Below, piece after piece: positions 1 through 8,989 of a stretch of DNA of 21,182 nucleotides. Each line of letters begins with the position of its first letter. Position 1 is the first letter of the stretch. The notes under the pieces were generated by a model, which saw nothing but the letters and a program-made list of their open reading frames with translations, was not told the origin of the DNA and did no database searches. The DNA comes from Folioceros fuciformis. Lineage: Eukaryota; Anthocerotophyta; Anthocerotopsida; Anthocerotales. Position numbers and translations under genes: made by a program. Location: assembly GCA_049999805.1 (NCBI GenBank), contig JBNGIO010004556.1, positions 1-21,182 of the forward strand. The letters are read 5' to 3'.

Positions 1-133
1 ATCCCTCCCCTACCACGTCCTTCAACAAATCCCCTATCCTCATCCCTCCCCTACCTCGTCGCGAGTGATGTGAAAGGAACAGTCCTCATCCCTCCCCCGC
101 TACGTCACGAATAATGTGAAAGGAACAATCGGG
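1..133. repeat. 46-bp tandem repeat, about 2.5 units
   Basis: Two 46-bp units at 42-87 and 88-133 both begin ATCCCTCCCC and carry ATGTGAAAGGAACA near the end. A diverged or shortened first unit at 1-41 begins with the same ATCCCTCCCCTACC. The array runs off the left edge, so its full length is unknown. No protein or RNA role is apparent. Confidence 0.6.
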
Positions 134-1441
134 TGAAAGGGGGACGTCAAGGTTTCAGAGCTTTTTTTTCTTGGATGATGGAGGATGTCCGTTGTGGGAT
201 TTTTCTTTGAACAACAATCTATTCATCTTGTGCGCCACAGCGGCCATGAATGGTGTGTTAAGAAAGAATTCTGACACCTCCCCTCTGTGTCCTCTGTGGT
301 ATGCCATAGGGGCGTGGTCTTTTTCAAAGGTCCAGATCTTGACTCACGTCTTTGTATAATAATATGCATTGTTCTCCTACAAGGAAGGTGGTGCTTATAG
401 AATACCGATTCGGACATGCCCTAGACACCTATGTTTTTGTTTTCTGGTATACGTATTTTATACGAGAATATACTGCAGAATCTACCACAAATTCCCCTCA
501 TGAACCCGTAATGTTCATTCCCGTAATGAACCACGTCATGCGGACCTACCTGTACACCGTAGAGATACTTTTTTCTTATCACTATAATGGGCATGTGGAT
601 CGATATCGACACGTATTATGTTTTTTATTTGGGTTCATGCACCCTTGTCATAAAAAATCAGGATGCTACACAGTGTTTTAAGATACACTACACACATATG
701 AAAGATGTTGGGGGTTCGCGTGGATTAGGGTTTCGTAGTGTTTTCATAGATGCACTATTGACACCGCCGTGAGGGGTCGTTTATAGTTTTGGGTTTAGGT
801 CTAGTCCACGACGTGCACACCGACACACTTACAACAGCAACACGGTTCCTTTATACAGCTACCTCATTCAATCCAGTGTACATCCACCAGAAAAATTGGA
901 TCCTGCATTCATAAGGAACCAGCCTCATATGGTCTTTCTTGCGAAACTGCCAACACAAACCTTCTACTTCAGGTGCTTCTCAAAATCCACTTCATGCATG
1001 GAAAAAGCTCTCACGAGTTTCGGGATGTTCAAGGATTTTAGGCCTCTACCATCCCCTTTGAACAATCATTTTCAAGCCTACATCTCCATCATACTACATC
1101 TTGAGGTTGCTCCAACAGTTCTACTGGAAATAAGAGCTTAAGAATTGCAGGTAAAAGAAGCCACAACAACAATTACAACTGCTCTTACAGTGTTCAAAAA
1201 CATAAAGTTCATTAAGATGGACCACAAAGGCAAGAAGGCAACCTACAGCACATTCCACAAAACATCTACAGACTACCAGTGCTGCTGCTACAAGATTAGT
1301 CTACCAACAGTAGATTCAAGAAAAACTTCAGAGGTTCACCATCTCTACAGCACCAAGGCTAGTGCCTCTAACCTGCCTGCACCTCCAACCCTGCACGCCA
1401 CATGCATCCCGAAACCTCGCGATCCCTAGCACGATCTAGAT
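134..1441. other. Non-genic stretch, nothing recognised
   Basis: I see no family motif, credible exon chain, structural RNA or inverted repeat here. Open frames are all under about 110 codons and look incidental. The 900-1400 part is CA-rich on the plus strand and could be decayed transposon sequence, but nothing diagnostic remains. Confidence 0.4.
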
Positions 1442-1897
1442 CTAGGCAGCCTCCACATTTGTTGCACAGTCACGTATGTTTGCCCTCAGCTTGCGCAAAT
1501 TACTTTCCAGCGACTCCACCAAGCCTAGGCTATTGTGCAAAGCATGCACAGCATCCACTAGGGTGTCCGCGGCATTGCCTCCATTGCTGCCTTCTTTTGT
1601 TGCGCGTTGCCTTTGTCTGCCACGGGCAACACCTTGCCGTGGAAGCATAGGAGTGTCATCCTCCTCCTCTCTAGAGGAGCACACCTCACAGTAGGAGAGC
1701 TTGTGCTGCCGCTTCTTCTTCCCTCCTCGTTGGTGGGACGCTAGACCCGGAACTTCAATCCTCATCACCACCCCCCGGTCATCCTGCCCTGCACTATTGC
1801 GTGAAGTCCCCCGGGGACTCCTCCACCAGCTACTGTGTGTCTCGCCTCCACTGCATCGAGCTCCATCTGAAAAACACAACGTTCTTCCCCTCCACAA
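1442..1897 (-). CDS. Unrecognised open frame, 151 aa, doubtful gene
   Basis: A 151-codon frame opens with MWRGRTLCFS and ends at a stop at 1442. I do not recognise it. The middle is basic and hydrophilic (GGKKKRQHK, then a CEVCSSREEEDD stretch with a single CxxC). The last 40 residues (VDAVHALHNSLGLVESLESNLRKL, seen in part) could form a leucine-bearing helix. No neighbouring exon, promoter or family signature supports it. It sits in a repeat-rich, gene-poor zone, so it may be a chance frame, a transposon-protein fragment or a single exon of an unknown gene. Confidence 0.2.
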   Translation of the reverse strand: MWRGRTLCFSDGARCSGGETHSSWWRSPRGTSRNSAGQDDRGVVMRIEVPGLASHQRGGKKKRQHKLSYCEVCSSREEEDDTPMLPRQGVARGRQRQRATKEGSNGGNAADTLVDAVHALHNSLGLVESLESNLRKLRANIRDCATNVEAA

Positions 1898-2068
1898 CTA
1901 GGTCTTGTGAGCTTCTGACGTCTGGGACACAAATGTGTCAGAAAGAAAAACATCTGACAGCCACTCAAAAGTTAAGAAAACCCTTAGTACGCGCTACATT
2001 GTCTTTATCGGGACGCCCAAATGGCTGCCGACTACCAATGTGAGCAGGTTTGTGATGCCCAAACATTT

Positions 2069-2082
2069 GGACTATATATGGA
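2069..2082 (+). promoter_or_regulatory. TATA-like element, speculative
   Basis: The sequence GACTATATATGG matches a plant TATA box. It lies about 145 bp before the ATG at 2217 of an open frame on the same strand. This could be the promoter of that frame or of a mobile element, but a short AT run can also arise by chance. Nothing else was identified between 1898 and 2216. Confidence 0.2.
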
Positions 2083-2216
2083 GGGGCAAAACATTCTATC
2101 AAACAACCCTTGACCATATGGGTATTCCATAGGTGCTAGCAATAGTGTCATAACCATTTGTATAGATTCATGGAACCACCCAATCTTGCGTGTAGATTCA
2201 TATAACCTGCAATGCA

Positions 2217-2681
2217 TTGTGTGTGATTATGAGATTATTGTTCCTGTATAGTTGTAGTATGCAAGAGGATGTTGCAGAGCTGGAGCCGCAAATTCTAGTG
2301 TCCTTGCAAGAGCTTATTTTAGATTTGGGCGGGAGTATTAGTTTATGCCCATCGCCACACTCCTCCCAAATACACCTACCTCACTGCCGCCGGCAACACA
2401 CCCTCATCCCATTTCCAACAGTTGGGGTGTTCGGGGGTGTCATGGATGGACTACCACTGCCGGCGGAGGAGGAGGGAAGAAAGCGGTCGAGGCATGAATG
2501 GCAGGAGGTGTTCACTGCGGTCAAAAGATGTGCCTCTCTCCGGGAGATGGATTGCTCGCGCCTTAAAACCGAGGTGGAGGGGCGAGGGGACAAGCTGGAA
2601 GCAATGTTGGGAGGTTTGAAATTGTTTGCCCACTACTCGGCCTTAGAAACATTAAATTATAGCCCAATAAAAGCTTGGTAA
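2217..2681 (+). CDS. Unrecognised open frame, 154 aa, 3' end inside a repeat
   Basis: A 154-codon frame starts MCVIMRLLFL and stops at 2681. Residues about 85-140 are charged and helix-prone (EEEGRKRSRHEWQEVFTAV, then RLKTEVEGRGDKLEAML), which is compatible with a short coiled coil or DNA-binding helices, but I recognise no family. The last nine codons lie inside the AT-rich element that starts at 2654 and recurs at 3611, so the natural C-terminus, if there was one, has been replaced by repeat sequence. This is probably a broken gene or a transposon-derived fragment. Confidence 0.25.
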   Translation: MCVIMRLLFLYSCSMQEDVAELEPQILVSLQELILDLGGSISLCPSPHSSQIHLPHCRRQHTLIPFPTVGVFGGVMDGLPLPAEEEGRKRSRHEWQEVFTAVKRCASLREMDCSRLKTEVEGRGDKLEAMLGGLKLFAHYSALETLNYSPIKAW

Positions 2682-3336
2682 CTAATCTTCCTCAATTCCA
2701 AGCACAATATGTCCAATTTGTCACTCCAAACATTGGTAGAATTGGCGAGCCACCAACTGCAGGTAATGATGTTTCTCTTTCTATATTGTTGGATGTAGTA
2801 TATATTATGCATGTGATATCTCAATTTCGTATATGTTTTAATNNNNNNNNNNNNNNNNNNNNNNNNNNNNNNNNNNNNNNNNNNNNNNNNNNNNNNNNNN
2901 NNNNNNNNNNNNNNNNNNNNNNNNNNNNNNNNNNNNNNNNNNTAGTATATATTATGCATGTGATATCTCAATTTCGTATATGTTTTAATACAGGCAAAAC
3001 GACCTTGCGAGAAAACATGCCTAAATGTCATGCTTCCCTAATATTCACCAATCTTGTATATTTTTATTTGTGTTTAGTCCTTTTGATGAGAAATGAACAT
3101 ATCGTTTAGAGAGTAATAAAATTAGTAGACAATTTAAAAAAGAATTGAGTTATTGGTTAAAATTTATTTTATCTAATGTGTAGTTAAAAAGTTTGAGTGT
3201 GCTATAATTACTCACCTAGATAAATTTGGAAAAGAGAGAGAAGACATTAATAATATACTACAAGACGAATTTTCCAAATCATAAAAAAATGATAATGAAT
3301 ACTTTAATTTTTCTTTGGAAATACAAATAATAAATA
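2654..3336. repeat. AT-rich duplicated element, copy A
   Basis: This copy begins AAATTATAGCCCAATAAAAG and ends AAATAATAAATA. It matches 3611-4290 over its length with scattered differences. It lacks a roughly 133-bp piece that copy B has after the CATGACT at 3845. It is interrupted by a 100-N gap. A possible splice-like pair is visible (CTGCAG/GTAATG near 2761 and TTTAATACAG/GC near 2984-2994), so the element could derive from the 3' end of a gene, but no protein family is recognisable. Confidence 0.75.
2843..2942. other. Assembly gap of exactly 100 N
   Basis: The gap is flanked by the same 47 bases on both sides (2796-2842 and 2943-2989, beginning TAGTATATATTATGCATG). This is the signature of two contigs that overlap but were joined with a fixed-size placeholder. 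Confidence 0.95.
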
Positions 3337-3610
3337 CATGTTATGAAGATCATGTTATGCACCAATCCTGTGCTGGAAATACTGTTCCTGTGGGATTCTT
3401 GCTATGCTGAAGCAAATGTAGGGTTGAAGGTGAACGAGAATACCAATATCAAGATGATAAACTTAGATGNNNNNNNNNNNNNNNNNNNNNNNNNNNNNNN
3501 NNNNNNNNNNNNNNNNNNNNNNNNNNNNNNNNNNNNNNNNNNNNNNNNNNNNNNNNNNNNNNNNNNNNNCAACCTCCGTTCCAACAGGAAAAGAAGCATT
3601 GATGAAGAGA
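3337..3610. other. Spacer between repeat copies, with a second 100-N gap
   Basis: This stretch separates the two AT-rich copies. Positions 3470-3569 are exactly 100 N, so true length and content are unknown. The visible bases give short open pieces on both strands but no recognisable product. Confidence 0.6.
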
Positions 3611-4290
3611 AAATTATAGCCCAATAAAAGCTTGACAACTTATCTTTCTCAATTCCAAGCACAACATGTTCAATTTGTCACTCCAAACATTGGTAGAATC
3701 AGCGTTCTTGAGCCACCAGCTACAAGTAATGATGTTTCTCTTTCTATATTGTTGGATGTAGTATATATTATGCATGTGATATCTCAATTTCGTATATGTT
3801 TTAATGAAGGCAAAACGATCTTGCAAAAAAACATGCCTAAATCCCATGACTCTGAAGAGAAATGAAAGAGAAGAGACTTGGATGAGAGACTTGTGGACAT
3901 GGAAAATATGGATGAAAGCTAAAGGCATAGTAGTTGAGTCCTCGGAATTGGCTAGTCAAGATGAGTATCGCATCTTACATGACTACCTCTTCCCTAATAT
4001 TCACCAATCTTGTATATTTTTGTTTGTGTTTAGTCTTTTTGATGAAAAATGAATATATTTTTTAGAGAGTAATAAAATTAGTAGACAATTTCAAAAAGCA
4101 TTGAGTTATTGGTTGAAATTTATTTTATCTAATGTATAGTTAAAAAACTTGAGTTTATTATAACTACTTATCTAAATAAATTTAAAAAAGAGAGAAAAAA
4201 AATTAATTATATATTACAAGAAGAATTTTCCAAAGTAAAAAAAATGATAATGAACGCATTACTTTGTCTTTGGAAATAAAATAATAAATA
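3611..4290. repeat. AT-rich duplicated element, copy B
   Basis: This is the second copy of the element at 2654-3336 in the same orientation, without a gap. It carries an extra block between two CATGACT direct repeats at 3845 and 3978, which copy A lacks. The right boundary is sharp: the AT-rich sequence ends with ATAATAAATA at 4290 and GC-rich sequence (CCTGCCCGCC) follows at once. No clear TG...CA ends, target-site duplication or transposase frame is visible. Confidence 0.75.
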
Positions 4291-5121
4291 AAGCCTGCCC
4301 GCCTTCAGCACGGGCACTGCTCATTCCTCTTCCCGCAATCCAGAGCGACGGATAAAGGGGTTCCAGCAGCTGATCACGCGCCTGTGCCCAATATGCTAAA
4401 CAACCAGTAATGCTCGCTCCTCTATTACAAGCAAGGGGCCAACGGGCTGAGCTGACTCCATCTTAGTAGATTAAAAATCAAAAGGCTCACGAGCAACCAC
4501 GCTAGGTGACCCTTGTTGTCAGGAAACTCCAGACTACAACCTCCCAGCAGCCTCAATGTCTGCCAGTGGACATGAACGCAGTTCCATCTTCCTCCGGATC
4601 CAGAGTATTGTCGAAATGGAAATGGAGCTCGTGGCCAAGCCCCTGTTGTGCGTACCGCTCACTTTCGTAGACAAGGTGCGACAAACCCCGTGAAGATCTT
4701 CCACTTCAACACATTTTGACTTCCTGTCCTCTGGTCAGTTGCCACCAATACATTATCTAGCTGTACCATCTCTGAGAACGGCTGCCTCCTGCCTTTCAGT
4801 AAGGCACCAAGGCCTTCAGAAGGCAAGCAAAACTACCATGGTCGGCTACAACCACATGTTTGACACGAACAGATAAAAGATTGCCACATAGTTTGGGAAC
4901 TCCCTTGCATGACTCCCTGATTTACTACCATAATCAGGGTACTTGATCTTGAGAGCTTCAAAGGGCAAAAGCTGTCTGCGGAAGGTCATTCTGCTCATGA
5001 TCGGCAGCAAACATACTGGGGTAATGGTCATGACCAGCAGCAAATAAATTCGACCATCAACGAAACAAAATATTCCCGAGCGTATGCAATCGAACACCAT
5101 GTTCACGTCTCTTATTCACTT
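4291..5121. other. 3' flank of the PPR gene
   Basis: Only a decayed PPR fragment is recognisable here. The part next to 5122 is expected to hold the 3' UTR of the minus-strand PPR gene. An 86-codon minus frame at 4846-5106 shows no family signature and overlaps the relic; I do not treat it as a gene. Confidence 0.5.
4630..4856 (-). pseudogene. Decayed PPR repeat fragment
   Basis: Read on the minus strand, 4856-4809 translates as HVVVADHGSFACLLKAL, close to LADHVTFACLLKAC in an L motif of the adjacent PPR gene. Further on, 4664-4632 gives YAQQGLGHEL, close to YAQQGLGQEA in a P motif of the same gene. The two pieces are in the expected order but lie in different frames with stops between them. 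This is a broken relic of one or more PPR units, probably from a duplication of the neighbouring gene. It is too degraded to encode a working repeat. Confidence 0.65.
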
Positions 5122-8031
5122 TTACGGTCGACCCTCACAGCTGCACCAACCAGCTGTGAATCGATGCACACGGTACCCATCCCTTACAACAATGTCCCTC
5201 TTTTCAACCCTTGACATGATCTCCGTGGAACTGTGGCAGTCACTGCACATGCGCAGATTCTTTGTTACCACCAAAGGTGTGTCATTCGGAGTGTTCAAGA
5301 GACCAAACGCCAGGGCCAGCTTCTCAGCATGCCCGCAAAGCATGTCTTCCTTGTCCTTCTCAGACAGCGGCTTCAACACCAAATTTGTCTCTGGTACATG
5401 CCCGCCTTCCTGCTTCAGGCGTGCATTCGTGCTCGCTACCTTGGGCACAAGGTCATCTCTCCTTTCTCCCACCACAAACGTATGTACCTCCTTTTTCACC
5501 TCAATGCCCGCCACTGCAGGTTTTTTGCTAGCTCCTGCAACTATTCTCTGTCTTTCAATCCTATCTGCATCCGTCCACCTCCCTACGTCTGCGTAGGCAT
5601 TGGCCATGAGCACATATGCGGATGCACTGTGAGGCACCAGTTTAACAAGACTCCCAAAACACCGTGTCGCCCTCGCAATATCCCCGTGACTTTTGCAGGC
5701 GTTCAGCAAAGACGTCAAGCCCACAACATTACTTTGGCCCTCACATGATAATAGCATCTTCTCTGCCTCATCTAACTCGCCCGCGCGCCCAAGAAGGTCA
5801 ATCATGCAACTGTAATGCTCAATAGTAGGTTTGATGCCATGCTTTTCAGCCATGGATTCAAAGTGATTGCGACCCTCCTGCACCAGCCCCTGATGGCTGC
5901 AAGCCGTTAAAAGGCAAGTAAAAGTAGCATCATCAGGCCGAATACCGGCAACTAACATCTCCTCAAAGCAAGTTAGCGCGTTGTGACCTTCATCACAAGT
6001 ACCATATCCAGATATCATACTCGTCCATGTCACCACATCCTTTGTGGCCATACTGTAGAAAACCTGGCGTGCATCTTCCAGTTTACCGCATTTTGCATAC
6101 ATGTCCAGCAGGCAGTTTCCCACCATTACATCATCTAGCAGGTCTCTTTCCACAATCTGAGAGTGCAGCTCCCTACCCTTTTGTAAGGCACCAGCGGTTG
6201 CACAGGCCCTCAGAAGGCAAGCAAACGTAACACGATTACCCAGAACCAGGCCCTCCTGCTCCATCTGTCCATGCAGAACGAGCGCTTCGCGGCAAAGCCC
6301 GTGATTTGTGTAACCAGCTATGAGGGCAGTCCAAGTCACCACATTCTTGGTGGCCAAGCTGTCAAAAACCATGCGTGCCTCTTGCAGTTCGCCACATTTT
6401 GCATACATGTCGACTAGGGAGTTGCCCACCACTATATCGGATTCTAACAGCCCTCGTTCCACAATCTGTGAGTGCAGCTGCCTGCCCTTTTGTACATCAT
6501 CATTGCTAGCACAGGCCTTCAGAAGGCAAGCAAAAGTGACATGATCAGCGAGAACCAGGCCCCCTTGCTCCATTGTTCTATACAGAAGAAATGCCTCTTG
6601 ACTCAGCCCGTGATTTACATACCCAGCTACGAGCGAGTTCCATGTCACAACATCCTTCGTGGCCAAGCTGTCAAAAACCCTGCGTGCATCTTCCAGTTCA
6701 CCACATTTTGCATACATGTCGATCAGACAGTTCCCCACGAGAATCTTATCCAGCAGTCCTCTTTCCACAATCTGTGAGTGCAGCTGCCTGCCTGTCTGTA
6801 CGGCACCTGTGCATGCACAAGCCTTCAGAAGACTTGCAAATGTCACCTGGTCAGCCACAATCAGGCCCTCCTGCTCTATCTGTCCATACAGATCAAGCGC
6901 CTCCTGACCGAGCCCTTGCTGTGCATACCCAGAAATCAGGGCATTCCATGTCACCACATCCTTGGACGCCAAGCTGTCAAAAACCCGCCGTGCATCTTCT
7001 AGTTCACCACATTTTGCGTACATGTCCACGAGGCAGGTGCCGACAAAAAAGTTAAGAGCAACGCCACTGCGCAACACATCACTATGCACTTCTCTGCCAG
7101 ATTCCAAGTCGGCGGCAAATGCACATGCTTGAAGAGCAGCTGCAAAGACGTGACCATCCGCCTTCACATCCGAGCTCCGCATCTCACGATACAGCTGTAT
7201 GGCCTTCTTCGGTTTCCCACGTTTAGCATGTGCAGAGATAATGGAAAACCACATGAAGGCATCCGGTTTGCCAACCCTGGTGAACACACCCATGGCCTCC
7301 TGTAGCCTACCTCCTTGGGCATACATGCGCAAGATATGGTTCCCCAAGTATGCATTCGACTCGTACCCAAATCTGACAGTGAGATTATGAACTCGTCGCC
7401 CCACAACCAAATCATTCTTCGCTGTACACAGTTTGAGCACAGTGTACAACAAAGCTGGAGAAATGGGACAGCCTATCTGCGCCATAGACTCCAATGCTCC
7501 AACGGCCTCAACCAGCTTCCCCTGATTACACAGCGTGCTCACAGCTCCAGGAGTCACGACGTCCATTTCCGACCCTGCATGCCTGCCAAGCTCAGGCCTT
7601 CCCGTAGGACTCGACTGGGAAGGAGCCACACTGTGACCCATCTTCGTATCCAGAGAACCGAGCTGTTCATCCACCCAAGCTGGCTTCAATATATTGTTTA
7701 ACCACAGGACCTCTCCCCCAGAGGAGCCCTTACGACGCAAGTCAGGCGCACGGGAGCTCTTCTTATCTCGTCTATTGTCCCGCCACATCGTCGGGTACGG
7801 AAACAAATTTTGCCGCAGGAGTTCCTGTTCCTGGTGACGACCGTCGCTGGAAAATCGTCTCCTCAGACCTGGAAGTGCTGGGGTCCTTCCACAGCTGCAT
7901 CTGGAGGCTTGGTTGATCCCCAGCGGTTCACTCCTTACGCAAATGTGTTGAGCGGGAGATCCTCCAAAAATCCATGTGCACTCCCCAACTTGTTGAATCC
8001 ACACTGGACCCGGTTGCCACGATTTGGCCAT
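5122..8031 (-). CDS. PLS-class PPR protein with DYW:KP-type domain (candidate organelle U-to-C RNA editing factor)
   Basis: An intronless 969-aa frame. Residues 1 to about 170 carry no repeat; they are Arg/Ser-rich but not a textbook transit peptide, so the start or targeting signal is uncertain (another Met lies at MWRDNRRDKK). A run of P, L and S motifs follows, with repeated signatures such as VVTWNALISGYA, MYAKCGELEDARRVFDSLA and VTFACLLKACA, then P2-L2-S2 and E1/E2. The C-terminal 134 residues form a DYW-type cytidine-deaminase-like domain with HAE at 901-903, C929-x2-C932-H933 and a final CSC. The usual PG box (EPGCSWIEV-like) is replaced by KKPAVAGIEV at 836-845, and the protein ends Gly-Arg-Pro instead of Asp-Tyr-Trp. 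These are marks of the DYW:KP group, linked to U-to-C editing in hornworts, ferns and some lycophytes. A mitochondrial or plastid location is expected from the family, not shown here. Confidence 0.93.
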   Translation of the reverse strand: MAKSWQPGPVWIQQVGECTWIFGGSPAQHICVRSEPLGINQASRCSCGRTPALPGLRRRFSSDGRHQEQELLRQNLFPYPTMWRDNRRDKKSSRAPDLRRKGSSGGEVLWLNNILKPAWVDEQLGSLDTKMGHSVAPSQSSPTGRPELGRHAGSEMDVVTPGAVSTLCNQGKLVEAVGALESMAQIGCPISPALLYTVLKLCTAKNDLVVGRRVHNLTVRFGYESNAYLGNHILRMYAQGGRLQEAMGVFTRVGKPDAFMWFSIISAHAKRGKPKKAIQLYREMRSSDVKADGHVFAAALQACAFAADLESGREVHSDVLRSGVALNFFVGTCLVDMYAKCGELEDARRVFDSLASKDVVTWNALISGYAQQGLGQEALDLYGQIEQEGLIVADQVTFASLLKACACTGAVQTGRQLHSQIVERGLLDKILVGNCLIDMYAKCGELEDARRVFDSLATKDVVTWNSLVAGYVNHGLSQEAFLLYRTMEQGGLVLADHVTFACLLKACASNDDVQKGRQLHSQIVERGLLESDIVVGNSLVDMYAKCGELQEARMVFDSLATKNVVTWTALIAGYTNHGLCREALVLHGQMEQEGLVLGNRVTFACLLRACATAGALQKGRELHSQIVERDLLDDVMVGNCLLDMYAKCGKLEDARQVFYSMATKDVVTWTSMISGYGTCDEGHNALTCFEEMLVAGIRPDDATFTCLLTACSHQGLVQEGRNHFESMAEKHGIKPTIEHYSCMIDLLGRAGELDEAEKMLLSCEGQSNVVGLTSLLNACKSHGDIARATRCFGSLVKLVPHSASAYVLMANAYADVGRWTDADRIERQRIVAGASKKPAVAGIEVKKEVHTFVVGERRDDLVPKVASTNARLKQEGGHVPETNLVLKPLSEKDKEDMLCGHAEKLALAFGLLNTPNDTPLVVTKNLRMCSDCHSSTEIMSRVEKRDIVVRDGYRVHRFTAGWCSCEGRP
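6047..7000 (-). repeat. Tandem PLS triplets of about 306 bp inside the PPR gene
   Basis: On the plus strand the block GCCAAGCTGTCAAAAAC starts at 6353, 6662 and 6968, and a diverged form (GCCATACTGTAGAAAAC) at 6047. Spacings are 306, 309 and 306 bp, about 102 codons, which is one P+L+S set. The nucleotide similarity is high enough to indicate recent internal duplication of whole triplets. Confidence 0.85.
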
Positions 8032-8989
8032 GTTCCAGGCACCACCCTCTGTCGATTAGGCCTACGACCCTCCTCACGCCGTGGCAGACTGTTCTCAGAC
8101 CGACTGAATTGCCTTATGCAGGATCTCTGGAGGGTAAGAATACCTCATGGCAACAAGAAATTTTTTTCCTCTTCCACCACCAGTGGATTTCAAACTAAAG
8201 TGCGGGAGCTCCTGTGTGCTATTCCCGCAAAACATGAAAACATGGTTTCGATCCGGGTACCTCGCGCAGCGGAAGCGCGCTCTAGCAAATGGGCTACACC
8301 CTCTTAAAAACCCTTCTCAGGAATTTAGTAGTTAAATAATGAGAAATAAATCGACATCACCTGTCTTTAACGTGCTGCGTTAAACGTGAGATCCGCGCCC
8401 TCTAACCTCGAATAGGGAAATAGTGCTGCTGCAGCAACAGCAAGCATGAAATGACGCCTTCTGTACCGTGTGACAGATGGGTTCGAACGAGGCGGACAGA
8501 TGAGAGACGAGCGATCGTCCGGGAGAAACTTAGATTGAGTGTGAGCTCCAACAAAAAATAATGGCTGGCAGTCCCCTCCTTTGCACATTGTGAACCCAAA
8601 GCAGGTACTGGAACGAGGTACTGCGCTTTGCCCTCAGAGCACGCTGGGAAACGCGGGCAGAAATCCACTGGTCCCTAAAACCTGTTAGGCCAAAGAGTAC
8701 ATACATTCGATGGCGTCACTATCTTATTCCAACGAAAAGAGGCTTCCAACATTCCCAGCCACCACGAACCTCTCTTTGTACCACCAGTGCTTCTGGACCA
8801 CATGGAGCTTTGTAGTCAGGCCGTAGCGAGCTCCAATTGTGGGAGGGGGAAAGGTCAACCACCTTCTAGAACTTACGCTGCCAGGAACACATAAAAGGTA
8901 AAGGTACTGCTACAGTCAATCAAACACAAATCAAACCACACCAGCCACCATCCCCAATGAACCACAGCCATAGGAACACATCGCGAGAG
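8032..8989. other. Intergenic region between TAF12 and the PPR gene
   Basis: Both flanking genes are on the minus strand, so this holds the TAF12 3' UTR on the right and the PPR promoter and 5' UTR on the left. Apart from the tRNA-like relic at 8241-8301 I see nothing structured. The short minus frames near 8367-8668 lack any family signature. Confidence 0.5.
8241..8301 (-). repeat. tRNA-Arg(CCG)-like relic, possible SINE head
   Basis: On the minus strand the sequence starts GGGTGTAGCCCATTTGCTAG, a good A-box region. A perfect 5-bp anticodon stem follows (CGCGC/GCGCG) with loop TTCCGCT, which puts CCG at the anticodon and keeps T33. Next come AGGTACCCGG and ATCGAAACC, a weak B box. The T stem pairs only partly and nothing downstream pairs with the 5' acceptor strand. 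It is therefore not a working tRNA. It fits a decayed tRNA gene or the tRNA-derived head of a SINE. I could not define a SINE body or tail. Confidence 0.5.

Noticed and set aside
700-810. Telomere-like or interstitial telomeric repeats (TTAGGGTTT, GGGTTTAGG)
   Set aside because: Only two isolated near-matches occur, not in tandem.
1442-2681. A two-exon or transposase gene made of the two local frames
   Set aside because: The frames are on opposite strands and show no transposase, integrase or zinc-finger signature beyond one lone CxxC.
2654-4290. An LTR retrotransposon with the two AT-rich copies as LTRs
   Set aside because: No TG/CA ends, primer-binding site, polypurine tract or polyprotein frame is visible, and the spacer is under 300 bp including a gap.
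8241-8301. A functional tRNA gene
   Set aside because: The T stem has mismatches and the 3' acceptor strand does not pair with the 5' strand.
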